Below, in pieces: positions 10,844-21,573 of a stretch of 64,000 bases of DNA. Location of the stretch: NCBI GenBank assembly GCA_031771865.1, contig JASISA010000026.1, forward strand, positions 1,612,001-1,676,000, read 5' to 3'. Below the pieces are notes generated by a model. It made no database searches. It was not told the DNA's origin and saw nothing but the letters and a program-made list of their open reading frames with translations. Source of the stretch: Nothophaeocryptopus gaeumannii (Eukaryota > Ascomycota > Dothideomycetes > Mycosphaerellales > Mycosphaerellaceae). The translations under genes and the position numbers were made by a program. Numbering within the stretch: the first letter of the stretch is position 1; every line of letters starts with the position of its first letter.

Positions 10844-12148
10844 ATGAAGACAGGAACCCCTTACCCAGAATACAAGGTGCAGCGCCTCGTGCGCGAGAAC
10901 GAGCTGCTCAGAGCAAAGTTGGCCAAGCTAGAACCGGCGCTAGCAAAAGCTCAGAAGATGAACGAGGAGTACTCCAAGGGTACAAAGAAGCCGTACATGT
11001 CACCAACGACGGCATCCACACGGAAGTCTACCAGTACGAAGGCGCAACCTAGTGCCAGAGATCGACTCCAGAAAATGTTCGATACGGAGCGAGACGAGAA
11101 GGGAAGACTGCTCATTCCGCAGGATGTTCAAGATGCTGTGTTCGCTCAGAACACTGGATCGTCCCGCAAAAAGCAGCTGCAGAATCGCCGCGAGAAGGCC
11201 AGATGGGCAGAGTTCTGGGAGATGCGACGCTGATTGGCCGATGAATCGGAGAAGCACCAAGAGCAGGAGAAGGCAGAGGCAGAGGCAGCTGAAGCTCTGC
11301 GAATCGAGAGAGGAGAGCTCTACGCGAAACCCAAGGCACATCGAATTAAGCGAAGACAGTGGAGAAACTCAAGGATCCAAAGTCGACTTCTTCAGGACCA
11401 TTCGGCCAAGCTCCTGCCTGTGTGCCCGGCCAATGCTCGTGGGTCGCATGCCAGACGATTTCCTTGGCAATGCAATGTGCAGTGTTCATGATCGGCATGA
11501 AGGCCTTCATGGGCACGTGTATGTTGCCTTCCGGGCTGTTTGGGACTAGGTCGTCATTCAACCGCGTACGTGCGGCCGTGGAGTTTTCCGACCCATCCGC
11601 GGCCATGTCGACGAAGTGAGTGCATGTTTCGCAAGAGCAGACCTGGCAAAGGAATCCCTGGGACAGAGTGCTATCAGCCACCAGACGTGATTGTCAACGC
11701 AATCTGCGGGCTCATCAGCCTGCGTAATGCATGCGCTCATCCCAACATGCTCCGAGTGGGCGATGTGGAACACTTCATGAAGAGGGCACACTCTCTCGCG
11801 GTCATGTGTCTCAATGAGGCGCGAGGGGTGAAGATCCGAAAACTTCGAGACGAGCTTCGGGAGCACGCCAAGCAGAGCCTGCAAGAGATTGTTGACTTCG
11901 AACCTCTCTCCAACTTGCCGAACGCCAAATGGGCGGTGCACCATCAGAGCCTGTTCAAGTACGTGAACACCAGTATTAAGAATCGCTTGAATGACGATTC
12001 TGTCTTCCATGCGGACGTTTTGAAGGCTGCGAGGACGTTCGCTGGCACATTCCATGAGCCTGGCGACGAGGAAAACGCTAGTAGGCTCTCATCGGATCAA
12101 GTCGTTGCCATCAGGGATCCGAGAGAGGCACGGCGCAGGGACCAGTAG
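10844..12148 (+). pseudogene. Coiled-coil hypothetical locus with in-frame TGA and frame changes
   Basis: I do not recognise a family. The first ORF (10844-11233, 129 residues) begins MKTGTPYPEYKVQRLVREN, a heptad-rich coiled coil, and ends REKARWAEFWEMRR-TGA. The same frame then continues with strongly coding-like charged sequence (LADESEKHQEQEKAEAEAA). Near 11350 coding character moves to another frame (VEKLKDPKSTSSGPFGQAP), and from about 11680 to 12148 to the first frame again (LRNACAHPNMLRVGDVEHF). A GTGAGT donor at about 11616 with an acceptor near 11718 would connect the last two parts. No intron removes the TGA. Decay of a once continuous gene is the simplest reading; separate small genes or stop readthrough are alternatives. 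Confidence 0.4.
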
Positions 12149-12717
12149 AGAGAGCAGTTCTGTCCATTGTGAGAGCCCAGGGCAACCCTTGGAGGTTTGT
12201 ACTAGAGGAGAGAGTGGAGCATGTCCATACGGACGGAGACCGACTGGTCCGGCCCATTCGACCGTTCGAATAATTGTAGATAGCCTATGCTTCGCAAGAT
12301 TGTGCATCAGGGTGTCCTGCGCTTTTGGGTGTTCGAAGAGCATTGCCATGGTCTGCTGGGTATCTTGGTATAAGGAGTTCGATTGGGAGCATAATCTATA
12401 GTCTTGATTAGCGATTGCGATTCGCTTTAAATTGATTTGATATTCCAGCAGAGATTTTGATGTCAGGGAATTCCAATTGCTCTGTCAATGCCACGCATGG
12501 CTACAGATCTAGAGCTAAAATGGAAGTTCATCATTCGGAGGAGTTCTCTTGTTTCAGAAGTTGCACATACCTCACTCTCCTTCCGCGTGCCGCACCTGTT
12601 TCTTGGGTATCATATCATCTCATCAATCATATCCTGATCACAAAGTCAGCTCTCTTACATTTCAAACCCCCATTGTAGATCACACGCACAACACATCTCC
12701 CCCTTCCATCTTTCATC
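12149..12717. other. Intergenic, convergent 3' ends
   Basis: AT-richer sequence between the 10844-12148 locus and the 3' end of DAD3. Only short chance ORFs are visible. Confidence 0.45.
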
Positions 12718-13169
12718 TCAATTGCCCCCACCACCATCCGCATCCGCAATCTCCTGCTGCAACACAATCGAGTAAACACTCGCCTTCAACAATGTAAACA
12801 CAGTCGCAGTCTTCCTCTCCAATCCCCTCAGCGAATCCAGAATCTCCACAGAAGGCTTCGCCGCGAGGTCATTCAGGACTGCGGCCAGCTATGCCAAAAA
12901 ATTAGCCAAACCCCATTCCCAACAACCAGACAGTTCCTCCTCCCTCCGCCACCAAACGCGACTTCTCCGGCCAAACGCGCCATGCTTCCAGCCACCTCAC
13001 AGCAGACCTTTCACTTTCACAATCAACGGAATTGACTCACATCATCCAAATTCCCCACCAACTTCGCATACTCCTCCAAAACCTCCGTCTCAAGCGGACT
13101 CAGCGCGTCTTCCAGATCCTGCTGATTCGGCGCGCCAGTGGCTGAGCGGGAGGCGTTGAAATCGTCCAT
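12718..13169 (-). CDS. DAD3: DASH/Dam1 outer kinetochore complex subunit Dad3
   Basis: Dad3 is a small subunit of the fungus-specific DASH (Dam1) ring that couples kinetochores to spindle microtubules. Exon 1 (13169-13041) encodes MDDFNASRSATG and LSPLETEVLEEYAKLVGNL; exon 2 (12888-12718) encodes LAAVLNDLAAKPSVEILDSL, then RGLERKTATVFTLLKASVYS and IVLQQEIADADGGGGN. The joined 99-residue protein matches the family in length and in both conserved helices. The intron (152 nt, GTGAGT to CATAG) is longer than most in this window. Upstream ATGs exist in frame, but the family starts at MDDFN. The next gene upstream (NRC-2-type kinase) is on the same strand. Confidence 0.93.
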
Positions 13170-13630
13170 ATTCCCCAAAGTCTCAGTCAGAGAATATTGC
13201 TTGTAATTTGGGAAGAATGTCGAGTAGGAGGTTGAGCAACGGCGTTGGCAAGAGAAGGGGGGAAGTTTGGATGTAGATGATGTTGACGCGAAGCACGCAG
13301 AAACCGAAACCGAAACTAATGCCTCAGACAATTATGAGCGATTGGAGGAGGCTTGGCAGTCATATGAACTGGGCTTTTTCTTGTCGTCATTCAGTGCTGT
13401 AGGGACCACTGAAAAAGGTCGGCATCTGAGCCTCCTCCCCGTTGAATACTCGATGCATGGATTGGATCGCATTTCTGGAACATTCATAGCCAGTAGCCTG
13501 TTTCTGGGAAGGGAAGAACAGGAATAAAGCATTTCCAAATGAAGCTTTCATAAAGATAACTAGATGCTTCCATTCATATCACTCATCAGCAGTACTTTCA
13601 AATGCTGCGGTAGCAAGCCCTTGCCCTGCC

Positions 13631-13650
13631 CTTTCCTTTCCTTTCCTTTC
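13631..13650 (+). repeat. (CTTTC)4 microsatellite
   Basis: Four exact copies of the pentanucleotide CTTTC lie in the short intergenic region between the kinase stop and the DAD3 promoter. It may act as a pyrimidine tract or be neutral. Confidence 0.8.
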
Positions 13651-13816
13651 CCTTAGACCGTTTCAAAACGGTGTTCAGCCCTTGCGCCCCAAACGCCCTC
13701 TGCAATATTTACAAGGGATGCTCGCGAACCGATTCGTCCTTTCTCTTCTCGTAGGCCACTGTCGCAGCATTGACGAGCAGCATCACCGCATCGTTCTACT
13801 CTTGCGAGCGCCAAGG

Positions 13817-16014
13817 CTACCGGTGGCCATTCGTGTCTTCCACCACATGCTGCGCATGTTCATCACCTTCATGGTGAAGCGTCACGCTGTTGAACTCCTC
13901 AAAAGGATCAGCGATCTCGCCGCCGGGTGTCTCCAGTCCACTGTCCAGTGGCACGCCCTTCATCTTACTGGCAGACATGCCAAAGCCCTTGTTCACACCT
14001 GTTATAGGAGCACCTCCGGCTCCCAAATCCACGCTGTGTGACTCTTTCACGTTGCGGAAGTTTATGGTGTCGATGCCTCTTCCTGCGTTCGGGATGATCG
14101 GTGGCTTCGAGTGACGGAGGAGTGCCCAACTGGTGGTCTTGAAGAAGGGGTGCGCCTTGACGTCCGAAGCACCGGCACGTGAGCCAAGTCGGCGAAGTTC
14201 GTCTTTGATCAGCAGTTTCCGAATCAAAGATTTGCAGAGGCTGTACAGGTCAGTATGTCAGACAGCTGCATGCGACGAGGTGTAGACTTACTGCGAAATG
14301 TTCGGCGCCCCAGAGCTTTCTGGAAATGGCACCTCATCTCGAAGAATATTCGCAAATGTCGCGTTCCTGTTCTTACCCTTGAATGGTGTAGTACCGAACA
14401 GCATCTCGTAGATCAAGATGCCAAGCGTCCACCAGTCGACAGCACTGGTGTGTCCGCATCCCTTGATGACCTCCGGCGCAATGTATTCCTCTGTACCGAC
14501 AAAGGAGTTGGTGCGGAAGTTTGCGATGCAGCTCTTCGTGTCGATCGTCGGCATATTACTGGCATTCGGATTGCTCGAAATGCCGCCGCTGGCGTTGCGG
14601 CCGCCAGCCAGGATCATACCAGGAACACCGCCTGGATCGGATTGTTTGGACAGATCGAAGTCTGACAACATGATATGCCCAGATTGGTGCAGGAGGATGT
14701 CTGTGAGCTAATTAGTTTTGACCCCTCCAATCGAAATTGGTATACCCACTCTCTGGCTTCAGATCCCGGTATATAAAACCCATCAAGTGCAGGTACTCCA
14801 ATGCCGCAGTGACCTCAGCGGCGTAGAAACGTGCTGCGTCCTCGTCCACGCATTTGTTCGGTCGTGTTTGAAGAGCTCTGAAGAACTCGCCGCCGCTGCA
14901 GTACTCCATGCAGAGGTACAAATGGTCCTCCGACTGGAACGAGTGATATAGTGTTACAATGAAAGGGTGATTGCTGGTCGCTAAGATTTCCTGCTCAGCG
15001 AGAGCACGCTTAATCTTGTTGCGCTTGATCATTTCCTTTTTGGAGAGCACTGCAAATATGTCAGCTTTCTCACTCCTCTCTCCGTGTGCGTCGGGACCTA
15101 CCCTTCATAGCGTATAACCTTGCGCTCTTTTTCTCCCGTACTAGGTAGACTTTGCCCACATCTCCCTTGCCAATCAATTTGATCTTGTCGAAGCTGCTAG
15201 GCCCGACCTCCACATTCCGGACCTTGATGCTGTTACTACTGTAGGTCCTTCTGAAGGCAATGCTGTTGCGCAGCTTTCCAGGCGTCACGGCGCCATTGAT
15301 CCCGGGCACAGGAAGAAGATCGCCATTCTGTGGCACCGTCTCCATCATGCTCAATGCGCTCGCATTGCTATGTTGGCCGATGCCATTCACTTTCGACGGT
15401 GGTGGCGGAGAATCGAATTCCGCTGTCTGAGGCCTGCTGTCTCCGCTGCCCGATTTCCCCTTGAACAGTCCTTGTGCATTTGGAGCACTGGCAACTCTTC
15501 GCAGCTTTCTCGCAAGCTCTTCCTTACCAGTCGCACCATTGACGTCCTGGCCTGTGCCCTCGGGAGCTATCTTTCTCGACATATGCGGGGTATCGGGTGG
15601 AGAGGGCGGTATACTGTTATCGTCATGATGGCGGAGTGCGGGCGGGCCTTGATGTTGAAAGTAGGGATTGGCGTGTGCGGTCGGGCTCATGCCATCGTCC
15701 AATGGGTTACCCTCACTGGCGACGGTCGTGCTCCTACTACGGCCGATGTGAGGTAGAAAGCGGCTATTTCTCAAGCTGCTCTTGTTGTTGTGAGTCGATT
15801 GAGGAGTATTGGCGCCGTCGTTTTGGCCGTCACCGTGGAGCGAGCCTTTTTCGGAACTGATGGAGCTGTCGTGATTCTTGCTCGAAATGCGGAAGAAGTT
15901 CTTGATCTTCTGGCCGGGGCCATTGCTTTTGGTGCTGGAGGTACTGAAGACCCTCTTTTGGTGGTCGGCAGACGGCATATTCGCGGATTGTGGTTTGGCC
16001 GTGAGGGCCGTCAT
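13817..16014 (-). CDS. AGC-family Ser/Thr kinase of the NRC-2 / Fpk1-Kin82 type
   Basis: This looks like the filamentous-fungal orthologue group of yeast flippase kinases Fpk1/Kin82 (Neurospora NRC-2), which phosphorylate P4-ATPase lipid flippases and affect polarity and conidiation. Five exons close in phase: 16014-15102, 15049-14750, 14700-14292 and 14240-13817 carry the 681 residues, the first being one long exon of Ser/Pro-rich disordered sequence (about 270 residues). The kinase domain starts at IGKGDVGKVYLV (about residue 281) with catalytic Lys304 in YAMKVL, YRDLKPEN at about 398-405, LSDFDLS, TEEYIAPEVI and DWWTLGILIYEML. DFD instead of DFG is the normal signature of this subfamily. 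An insert of about 40 residues sits before the activation segment. The tail contains an AGC-type NFR..E stretch. Correction of count: four coding exons are listed. Confidence 0.93.
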
Positions 16015-17660
16015 GCCATGTTCTCACAGCGACACCTCCCCAGATTGCACCGCGGAGGGGTGAATGGGTGGATATGTCAGCAGGGTGAATGGGCTCAGGA
16101 GCGCCTGCAGGGTATCGGAGTATGTAGGTGGCGAGGCGATTCGGCAGGAAATATGGCAGGCGTCGTAGGCGACTTTCCGTACACCTCTGCCTCTTGATAT
16201 TGTCGGTTGTTGGTGAAGCCGGGTGGCCTCCAGTGCGGTGGAAGGTCGTCAAGGTTGTGGGGACGTCGAGACCGTTAAAGGTTACAGGAGCGGGCTAGTA
16301 GTGCGCACTGGTCCACAAGGTGTGCGCTTGGGCCTGAATGGTGTCCGCCGGCTGTCTCTGCCGTCTAGTTACGCCATGTACTCCGTACACGTCGGGGTGG
16401 TGCGCTTGTCCGCCGTCGAATCGGTCGACCTTCTTGGAACAATTGATGGAAACTTGCACGGCTCGCCTGCTGTTCAGAAACGCAAATGCAGAAATCAGAG
16501 GACGGCGACACGATGATATTGATTACACAGGGGCGAGGCTCCTGTTGCTTGATGCTTGTTGCTTGTTGCTACGCTGATGAACTAAGCATAGGAGCAGGTG
16601 ACGTATGCTCCAGACACGACCTGCACTTCTCCTGTTCCACACAGCGACTGGAAGGCGAAGAAGTACTAGAACTACTAAAGTTGTGCTGCACAGCCTCCAA
16701 AGTCCAAAAGCCTCGACGTCCGCGAGGTTGGTAATCCACACACGCGGACAATGCGGCGGACCTGCCCTTCCGAGACAAGCGGCGGCGGCGAGGGCAGCGG
16801 CGCTGGCGATATGCACGCGCAGGCAGGGATTCAATCTCTCTCTCTCTGCATTTGCCGTCGTCCAAACAGTCAACATTTCGACGATTCCATCTTGCTTCTC
16901 TACTTTGATTGCGCAGCGCTCCCCATCGAGACGCAGGGCGCTCCTTGCCATCAGCATTCGGCCCAGCACCCGTATGAACATGCAACGTGGAGGGCCCCAT
17001 TGACTCTGCTACCCTCCTCTCTCATTCCCATGTCTATTTCTTGCAACATGGCCGGACAACGAGCGACGTCGTGCGTTTCCCATCGGGTTACCGCGAAACC
17101 TGAGGCCGACGAAGGGATCCTTGGTCGTTTCACCTCCGGCTTGTCCGGATATCATCAACTCGCCGATTCAGCCTTGACGGCGAATGGCCTCATTAGAGCC
17201 ACGTGGGTGACATGCAGTCAGCACATTCCCAGTTGGCGATTCCGCAAAGACTCGGATCATCCTGTACCATCGGACCTACCCCAACTTGAGCTCAACAACG
17301 CTATCATCAAATGGCTGGACACCGTATATGTTGCTGTGTGGAAGCTGCAGCCAAAGCAGTGCAATAGAGTGTTCAAGCGCCTGAACCGATGCTTTGGGTG
17401 TCCATGCTCAGATCTTAGCATCGACACCAGGAACGAGCTGCTGGTAGGTATGAGATTTTGATCCCATTGCTGGTGTTAGCCCTCATCTCATGTCCTGAGA
17501 AGAGCGGACCTTCCTGTCTAAGTCTTGGCACTGACTTCGCAGATCCTGCGCCCCACTTCAGCATCTTCAACTTCACTCCTCACTCCTGCAGTCATCCCTC
17601 TCACATACAGATCTCTGCGTGCGTCTCACGCGCATCGCTGTCTACGGTGGGTTCGCAATT
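16015..17660. other. Long upstream region of the kinase and hydrolase; (TC)n tract
   Basis: About 1.6 kb between divergent genes. A (TC) run lies near 16834-16846. An ORF at 16751-17461 (236 codons on the plus strand, with a possible start MAGQRATSC at about 17048) has no recognisable domain; its Cys/Trp-rich C-terminal part could be chance. I see no better gene here. Confidence 0.35.
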
Positions 17661-18698
17661 ATGTTTCCACTGCGTTGTCTCCTCCACCACTCCCGGCAGC
17701 TGCAGCCACAAGTCAGAAATGCAAGTAATATACCCATTGGCAACCTGTTTCCATCTACCAACACAACGACCGGCGCACGCGTAGCCGCATTCTGCAAGAA
17801 CTTGAATTTTGCGCACCGAAAACAAGAGTTGAATCCAGGACATGGCTTTCAATCGGCGCAATTGCATTCGTTCGATATCAACCAGGACCAAGGGCGTGGC
17901 AGTTTGTTGTACTTTCATGGCGGCGGTTATACACATCCCGCTGGACCTGGACATCTCGGCCTGTCTGTGAAGATTGCTGAAGCCCTGCAATGCCGTGAGA
18001 TCTGTATGCTGGAGTACACTCTTCTACCCGCTGGCAAGTACCCGACACAATTAGCACAAGCAGCAGAAGCTCTGCGTTTCCTGCTACAGAGCAATCGACC
18101 CTCTGAGATATCTGTCGGCGGGGATTCGGCAGGTGGGAACATGACCCTCGGACTCTTGGCTCATCTGAACAAACACCATCCCGCTATAGCTCCGATCACT
18201 TTGAGCGAACCTTTGGCTTCTGCATTCGGTATCAGTCCCCGCTGCTCAAATGCCACCACAGCCGCGAGCTTTGCTCGGAACGGCGACAAGGACATCATCA
18301 ATGCCGATATGATGCAGAACTTTGTCGCGAACTGGCAACCTGAAGCTGATGTATGGGCGGCAGCGAACAACGGCGGCAAGGCGTTCTGGAACGGTCCAGA
18401 TGCACTGCGCGCGAGCAGTGTGTTCGTTGTGGCCGGCGAGAACGAGTGTTACTTGGACGACATCATGGAATATACAGGTAACATAGGTGCCGTGGATCTA
18501 CAAGAGACCAACACGTCTGCGCCGCATCGCTTTGCTGTTGCGGAAGGGGCTGTTCATGCGCAGAGTGTCATCGACTTTGCAACGGGTAAAGAGGACGGCA
18601 GTATGACCAAGGCACTGTTACAATGGGCGAAGGAAAATCCAATTAGGTCCGAGGGAGTAGTTCAAAAGCGTCCAATCTCAATGCGTTGGGTATCGTAA
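17661..18698 (+). CDS. Alpha/beta hydrolase of the hormone-sensitive-lipase-like family
   Basis: This is a predicted carboxylesterase of 345 residues, single exon. It carries the oxyanion-hole motif YFHGGGYTHPAG (about residues 84-95) and the nucleophile elbow GGDSAGGN with Ser156. A C-terminal acid lies in GENECYLDD (about 259-266) and the likely catalytic His is in AVHAQ (about 299), completing a triad. The frame is open upstream to a GTG at 17619, so the ATG at 17661 (MFPLRCLLHHSRQ) is my choice. Another frame just upstream (17525-17728) has an Arg/Ser/Ala-rich, presequence-like reading that could be a leader exon if an unseen intron exists. Substrate cannot be deduced. Confidence 0.82.
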   Translation: MFPLRCLLHHSRQLQPQVRNASNIPIGNLFPSTNTTTGARVAAFCKNLNFAHRKQELNPGHGFQSAQLHSFDINQDQGRGSLLYFHGGGYTHPAGPGHLGLSVKIAEALQCREICMLEYTLLPAGKYPTQLAQAAEALRFLLQSNRPSEISVGGDSAGGNMTLGLLAHLNKHHPAIAPITLSEPLASAFGISPRCSNATTAASFARNGDKDIINADMMQNFVANWQPEADVWAAANNGGKAFWNGPDALRASSVFVVAGENECYLDDIMEYTGNIGAVDLQETNTSAPHRFAVAEGAVHAQSVIDFATGKEDGSMTKALLQWAKENPIRSEGVVQKRPISMRWVS

Positions 18699-18904
18699 GT
18701 CTCTAAATCCCGACGCCTCCGCTCTAACCTTCATTTATCCCAAACAACGTGCGGCTTTCAGTCCAAAATACACAATCGGCTTTGCTTTTCGCGAGAGCAG
18801 CTCTGTCACTTCTCCTCCACGTGCGGTCAAACCTCCTCATTCCCAATTCTAACACCTCGCCTCTTCAATGCGCAATCAACTCTTGAACACCACAGCTCTG
18901 AGCT

Positions 18905-19651
18905 TCACATCCTAGTCTTTCCCAACAGCGCAGAGATGCTCGAAATGTCACCCCTGCTAAGTAACCACCAATACAGCACCATCGCGAGCCCAAGAAGCAA
19001 CATGGCCGCGAAGAGGCTCCATTGCCACCATTCCCCAAATATCCATCTCCGGAATCCTTTGACTGGGATCTCTTCTGCCTCCTCATCCTCCTCGTCCACC
19101 AGTTTGATTGGTCCTTTGCTCTTTGGCATGTTGATAGTCCCATAACACCTCGCATTAATCCTCGTCCTATCAATGAGATCCTTCATCGCCAAACCCCGGC
19201 GGGAGTCTGATGAGATTTGGGTTTCGATGTCTTCGAGCCACACAAGAGTCGCTTTGGGAGAACGCTTGGAATTGTGGTTCTGGGAGAGGAGGTGCTTGAG
19301 GGGTGGACGGATGAAGCTATCTCGCGAGCTGGATCGACTGTTAGCCTCTGAGCGGCTCTGCTGACGTGTCGGACGCTCGCGGCTTGTTGGTCGAGAGGCG
19401 GGAGTTGTTGCTGCTGTTGGGGGTGGGAGAGACCAGGGCGAGAAACCGTAGGTCTTGGACTTTGATTGTATCTTTGGTCTGATGAAGGCTGGTCGGTCTT
19501 TCTTGTGTGTGATTGTGGAGATACTGGACTGGGATCGGCTGCTGGTGGGACGGCCAGCGGTCGCAGGCGGTGGGAGTGTCCACCACGTATCATGACGCTT
19601 TCTGCTTGCTTCAGGCCTGCGGAAGCCGCTTCGTAAGTCTTCGGAAGACAT
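18905..19651 (-). CDS. Ser/Arg-rich protein with a C-terminal membrane anchor, function unknown
   Basis: The 248-residue single-exon ORF starts MSSEDLRSGFRRPEASRKR, continues as a basic Ser/Pro/Arg-rich disordered region (repeated SR and RP pairs), then has a short folded-looking part (TLVWLEDIETQISSDSR) and an acidic patch DEEDEEAEEIPVKG. A single hydrophobic helix (SLFAAMLLLGLAMVLYWWLL) lies about 20 residues from the end, as in tail-anchored or type II membrane proteins of the ER or nuclear envelope. I do not recognise the family. Its ATG follows by only 4 nt the stop of another minus-strand ORF, so the real gene may extend upstream through an intron I could not define. Confidence 0.55.
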   Translation of the reverse strand: MSSEDLRSGFRRPEASRKRHDTWWTLPPPATAGRPTSSRSQSSISTITHKKDRPAFIRPKIQSKSKTYGFSPWSLPPPTAATTPASRPTSRERPTRQQSRSEANSRSSSRDSFIRPPLKHLLSQNHNSKRSPKATLVWLEDIETQISSDSRRGLAMKDLIDRTRINARCYGTINMPKSKGPIKLVDEEDEEAEEIPVKGFRRWIFGEWWQWSLFAAMLLLGLAMVLYWWLLSRGDISSISALLGKTRM

Positions 19652-19655
19652 CTTG

Positions 19656-20003
19656 TTATCGGCTGATATTTGATAAAAGTTTTCTTTGGTCTTGGTAGTG
19701 GCAGTCGTCCTCGTCTTCTCCTAAGGCGGCTTCTTCATGCTCGGATCCGCTGCTCCTAGACCTGCTGCTGTGTTCATTCGCGTCCGTGTCTTTGCGAGGT
19801 TGCCAATAGGGTAGCTTCTTTCGCTTTGAAGTGCTTGCGCTTGACGTTGTTGATGTTGAACTTGACGATGATGTCGATATTGATGATGAGGAGGAATCAT
19901 GCCTTTGCAAACGCAGAACATCGAATTTTGCTCTTTGCCTTTTCTTATCCTTAAGCAAATTTTCGCGGGTGCGCAAGGCGCAGCAGCCTAAGGACAGAGT
20001 CAT
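19656..20003 (-). CDS. Small Ser-rich basic/acidic ORF, doubtful gene
   Basis: From an ATG at 20003 the reading MTLSLGCCALRTRENLLKDK continues into a basic helix, a poly-Ser/Thr stretch encoded by AGC/TCA-type codons, a KRKKLPYWQPRKD motif and an acidic tail EHEEAALGEDEDD before a stop at 19656. The composition is low-complexity but consistent with coding. It ends 4 nt before the start of the downstream ORF, unusual spacing for separate fungal genes, so this could be the 5' exon of that gene. No family recognised. Confidence 0.3.
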   Translation of the reverse strand: MTLSLGCCALRTRENLLKDKKRQRAKFDVLRLQRHDSSSSSISTSSSSSTSTTSSASTSKRKKLPYWQPRKDTDANEHSSRSRSSGSEHEEAALGEDEDDCHYQDQRKLLSNISR

Positions 20004-20051
20004 GATGCGGTTGGGCGAATCGTTGATGTGGGAGTGGCGCTGACCGACCAA

Positions 20052-21573
20052 CTGGGTCTGATTGAGAGAGTGTTTCTGTCAAGGTGGCCGCTGCTTTGGG
20101 ACGAGACTCTACCAAGTCGTATACTGTTCGGCGGATGTTGCATTCTTCCTGACTGCTGTTCTATGCACGATTGAGTACATTCCATTTGAGGCTGGTCACC
20201 CTTGTCGTTGATGTAATGGCGATGCGTCTCGCTCAGATTCCTCGCCGAGTTGTTGTAGTCTGTCGTCTGTTCGTCCTCGTAATCATTGCTCACTCTCGTC
20301 TTAACGCTTTCCAATGTTCAACTCCAGAAAACCCCCCATCTTTCACCGCCATGATCAAAAACCCGTCCCAGCTCTTGTCAACAACAAAGCTTCGAGGTAT
20401 CAAAGGTGCAGAACCACAAACTTACCTCAGTCTCCATTTTGCGGTAAATACCACATCTTCACGAACCCACTTCTCCGCATTCCACCCTGCGGCAAAAGAG
20501 AAGGAATAACAAAATTCATGGCACAACCCCATCGCCTATTTCTCCAAATTCTCCGCTCCCTCGGTCCATCCAGTGTAACAGCTTCAAAGAGCCCAGTTCA
20601 CTCACCATCAAGACCCACATATCACTGATTAAGCGATCAACTTATCGTTCCGTCCTCGGTCCTATCCCATACCAACACCATTGGGAAGCGCGCTGTTAGT
20701 ATTCCTCGCCCAAAACGTCATCAGTCCGTTCACCATTCACGATTGAATGCCATTCCCAGTATCCCGGCTTGGCAGGACCAGGCCTTGCAAGGCCCTTCAT
20801 CGGAAGACGACAGGCGAGGCGGACGAGCCTCCTGGGCAAGGTGTTGTATGGGTGCATATCAAAGGCCGAATTCGCGCCTATATCGACTTCACCTATCAAG
20901 AGACCATCACAGGCCTGCTTGTTGGCCTCGAGACGGTTTTGTGCCGCCGCATCGTATTAAGTGCGAACGTCTGTGGGAAGGCAATTAGTGAGTATTCGGG
21001 CCAAGTCGGTATCGATCAATGTTCTTGCTTGCTTCGTATAAAGCGTAAGTAGGTTTGATATACAACTTATGCGCAGCCCCCTTCCAGGTGGTTGGTCACG
21101 TCATTAAACAAAATTCAACGCCGCGTTGCATGCAGCTCTCATCTCAGTGCAGCCGGACAACGCTCAGCTTATCCAGGAACGCCCTCAAAACGCCAGACGA
21201 TCGAGCGTCTAAGATCCACAGTTCCAGTTCGTAACCTTTCAGAAAAGCAAATGGGTATCCAGACCTCAAAAGCACGCTCGAATTCAATTTTCCTCTCTCC
21301 CAACTGCGGCCAGCACCGGTTAGGGCATGGCCGCTGCTGCTTCGATCACTCATGTCATTCCGAAATGATGTGCGCAGTGAGCGCGCTTAATTCTTATGCG
21401 CTTCTGTGTGCGCTGCATGTCATTCCATTCCCGCTGTCCAGACATGTGGCTGGTGCGGTTCAGTCTTCGCACCAGGAGTGGAGTGAGCCAGTTCCCAATG
21501 GATCTTCTTCACAAGAGGTACTCCTCTTGATGGTCAATTTGATACATGAGAGTGGTATCTTTTTCGACGTCTC
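20052..21573. other. Intergenic without a supported gene
   Basis: About 1.5 kb. A 101-codon plus ORF (20747-21052, starting MPFPVSRLGRTRPCKALHRK) and a shorter minus ORF over the same bases are the only notable readings. A longer plus ORF (21092-21835) runs antisense into the arrestin gene and looks like its shadow. Confidence 0.4.
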
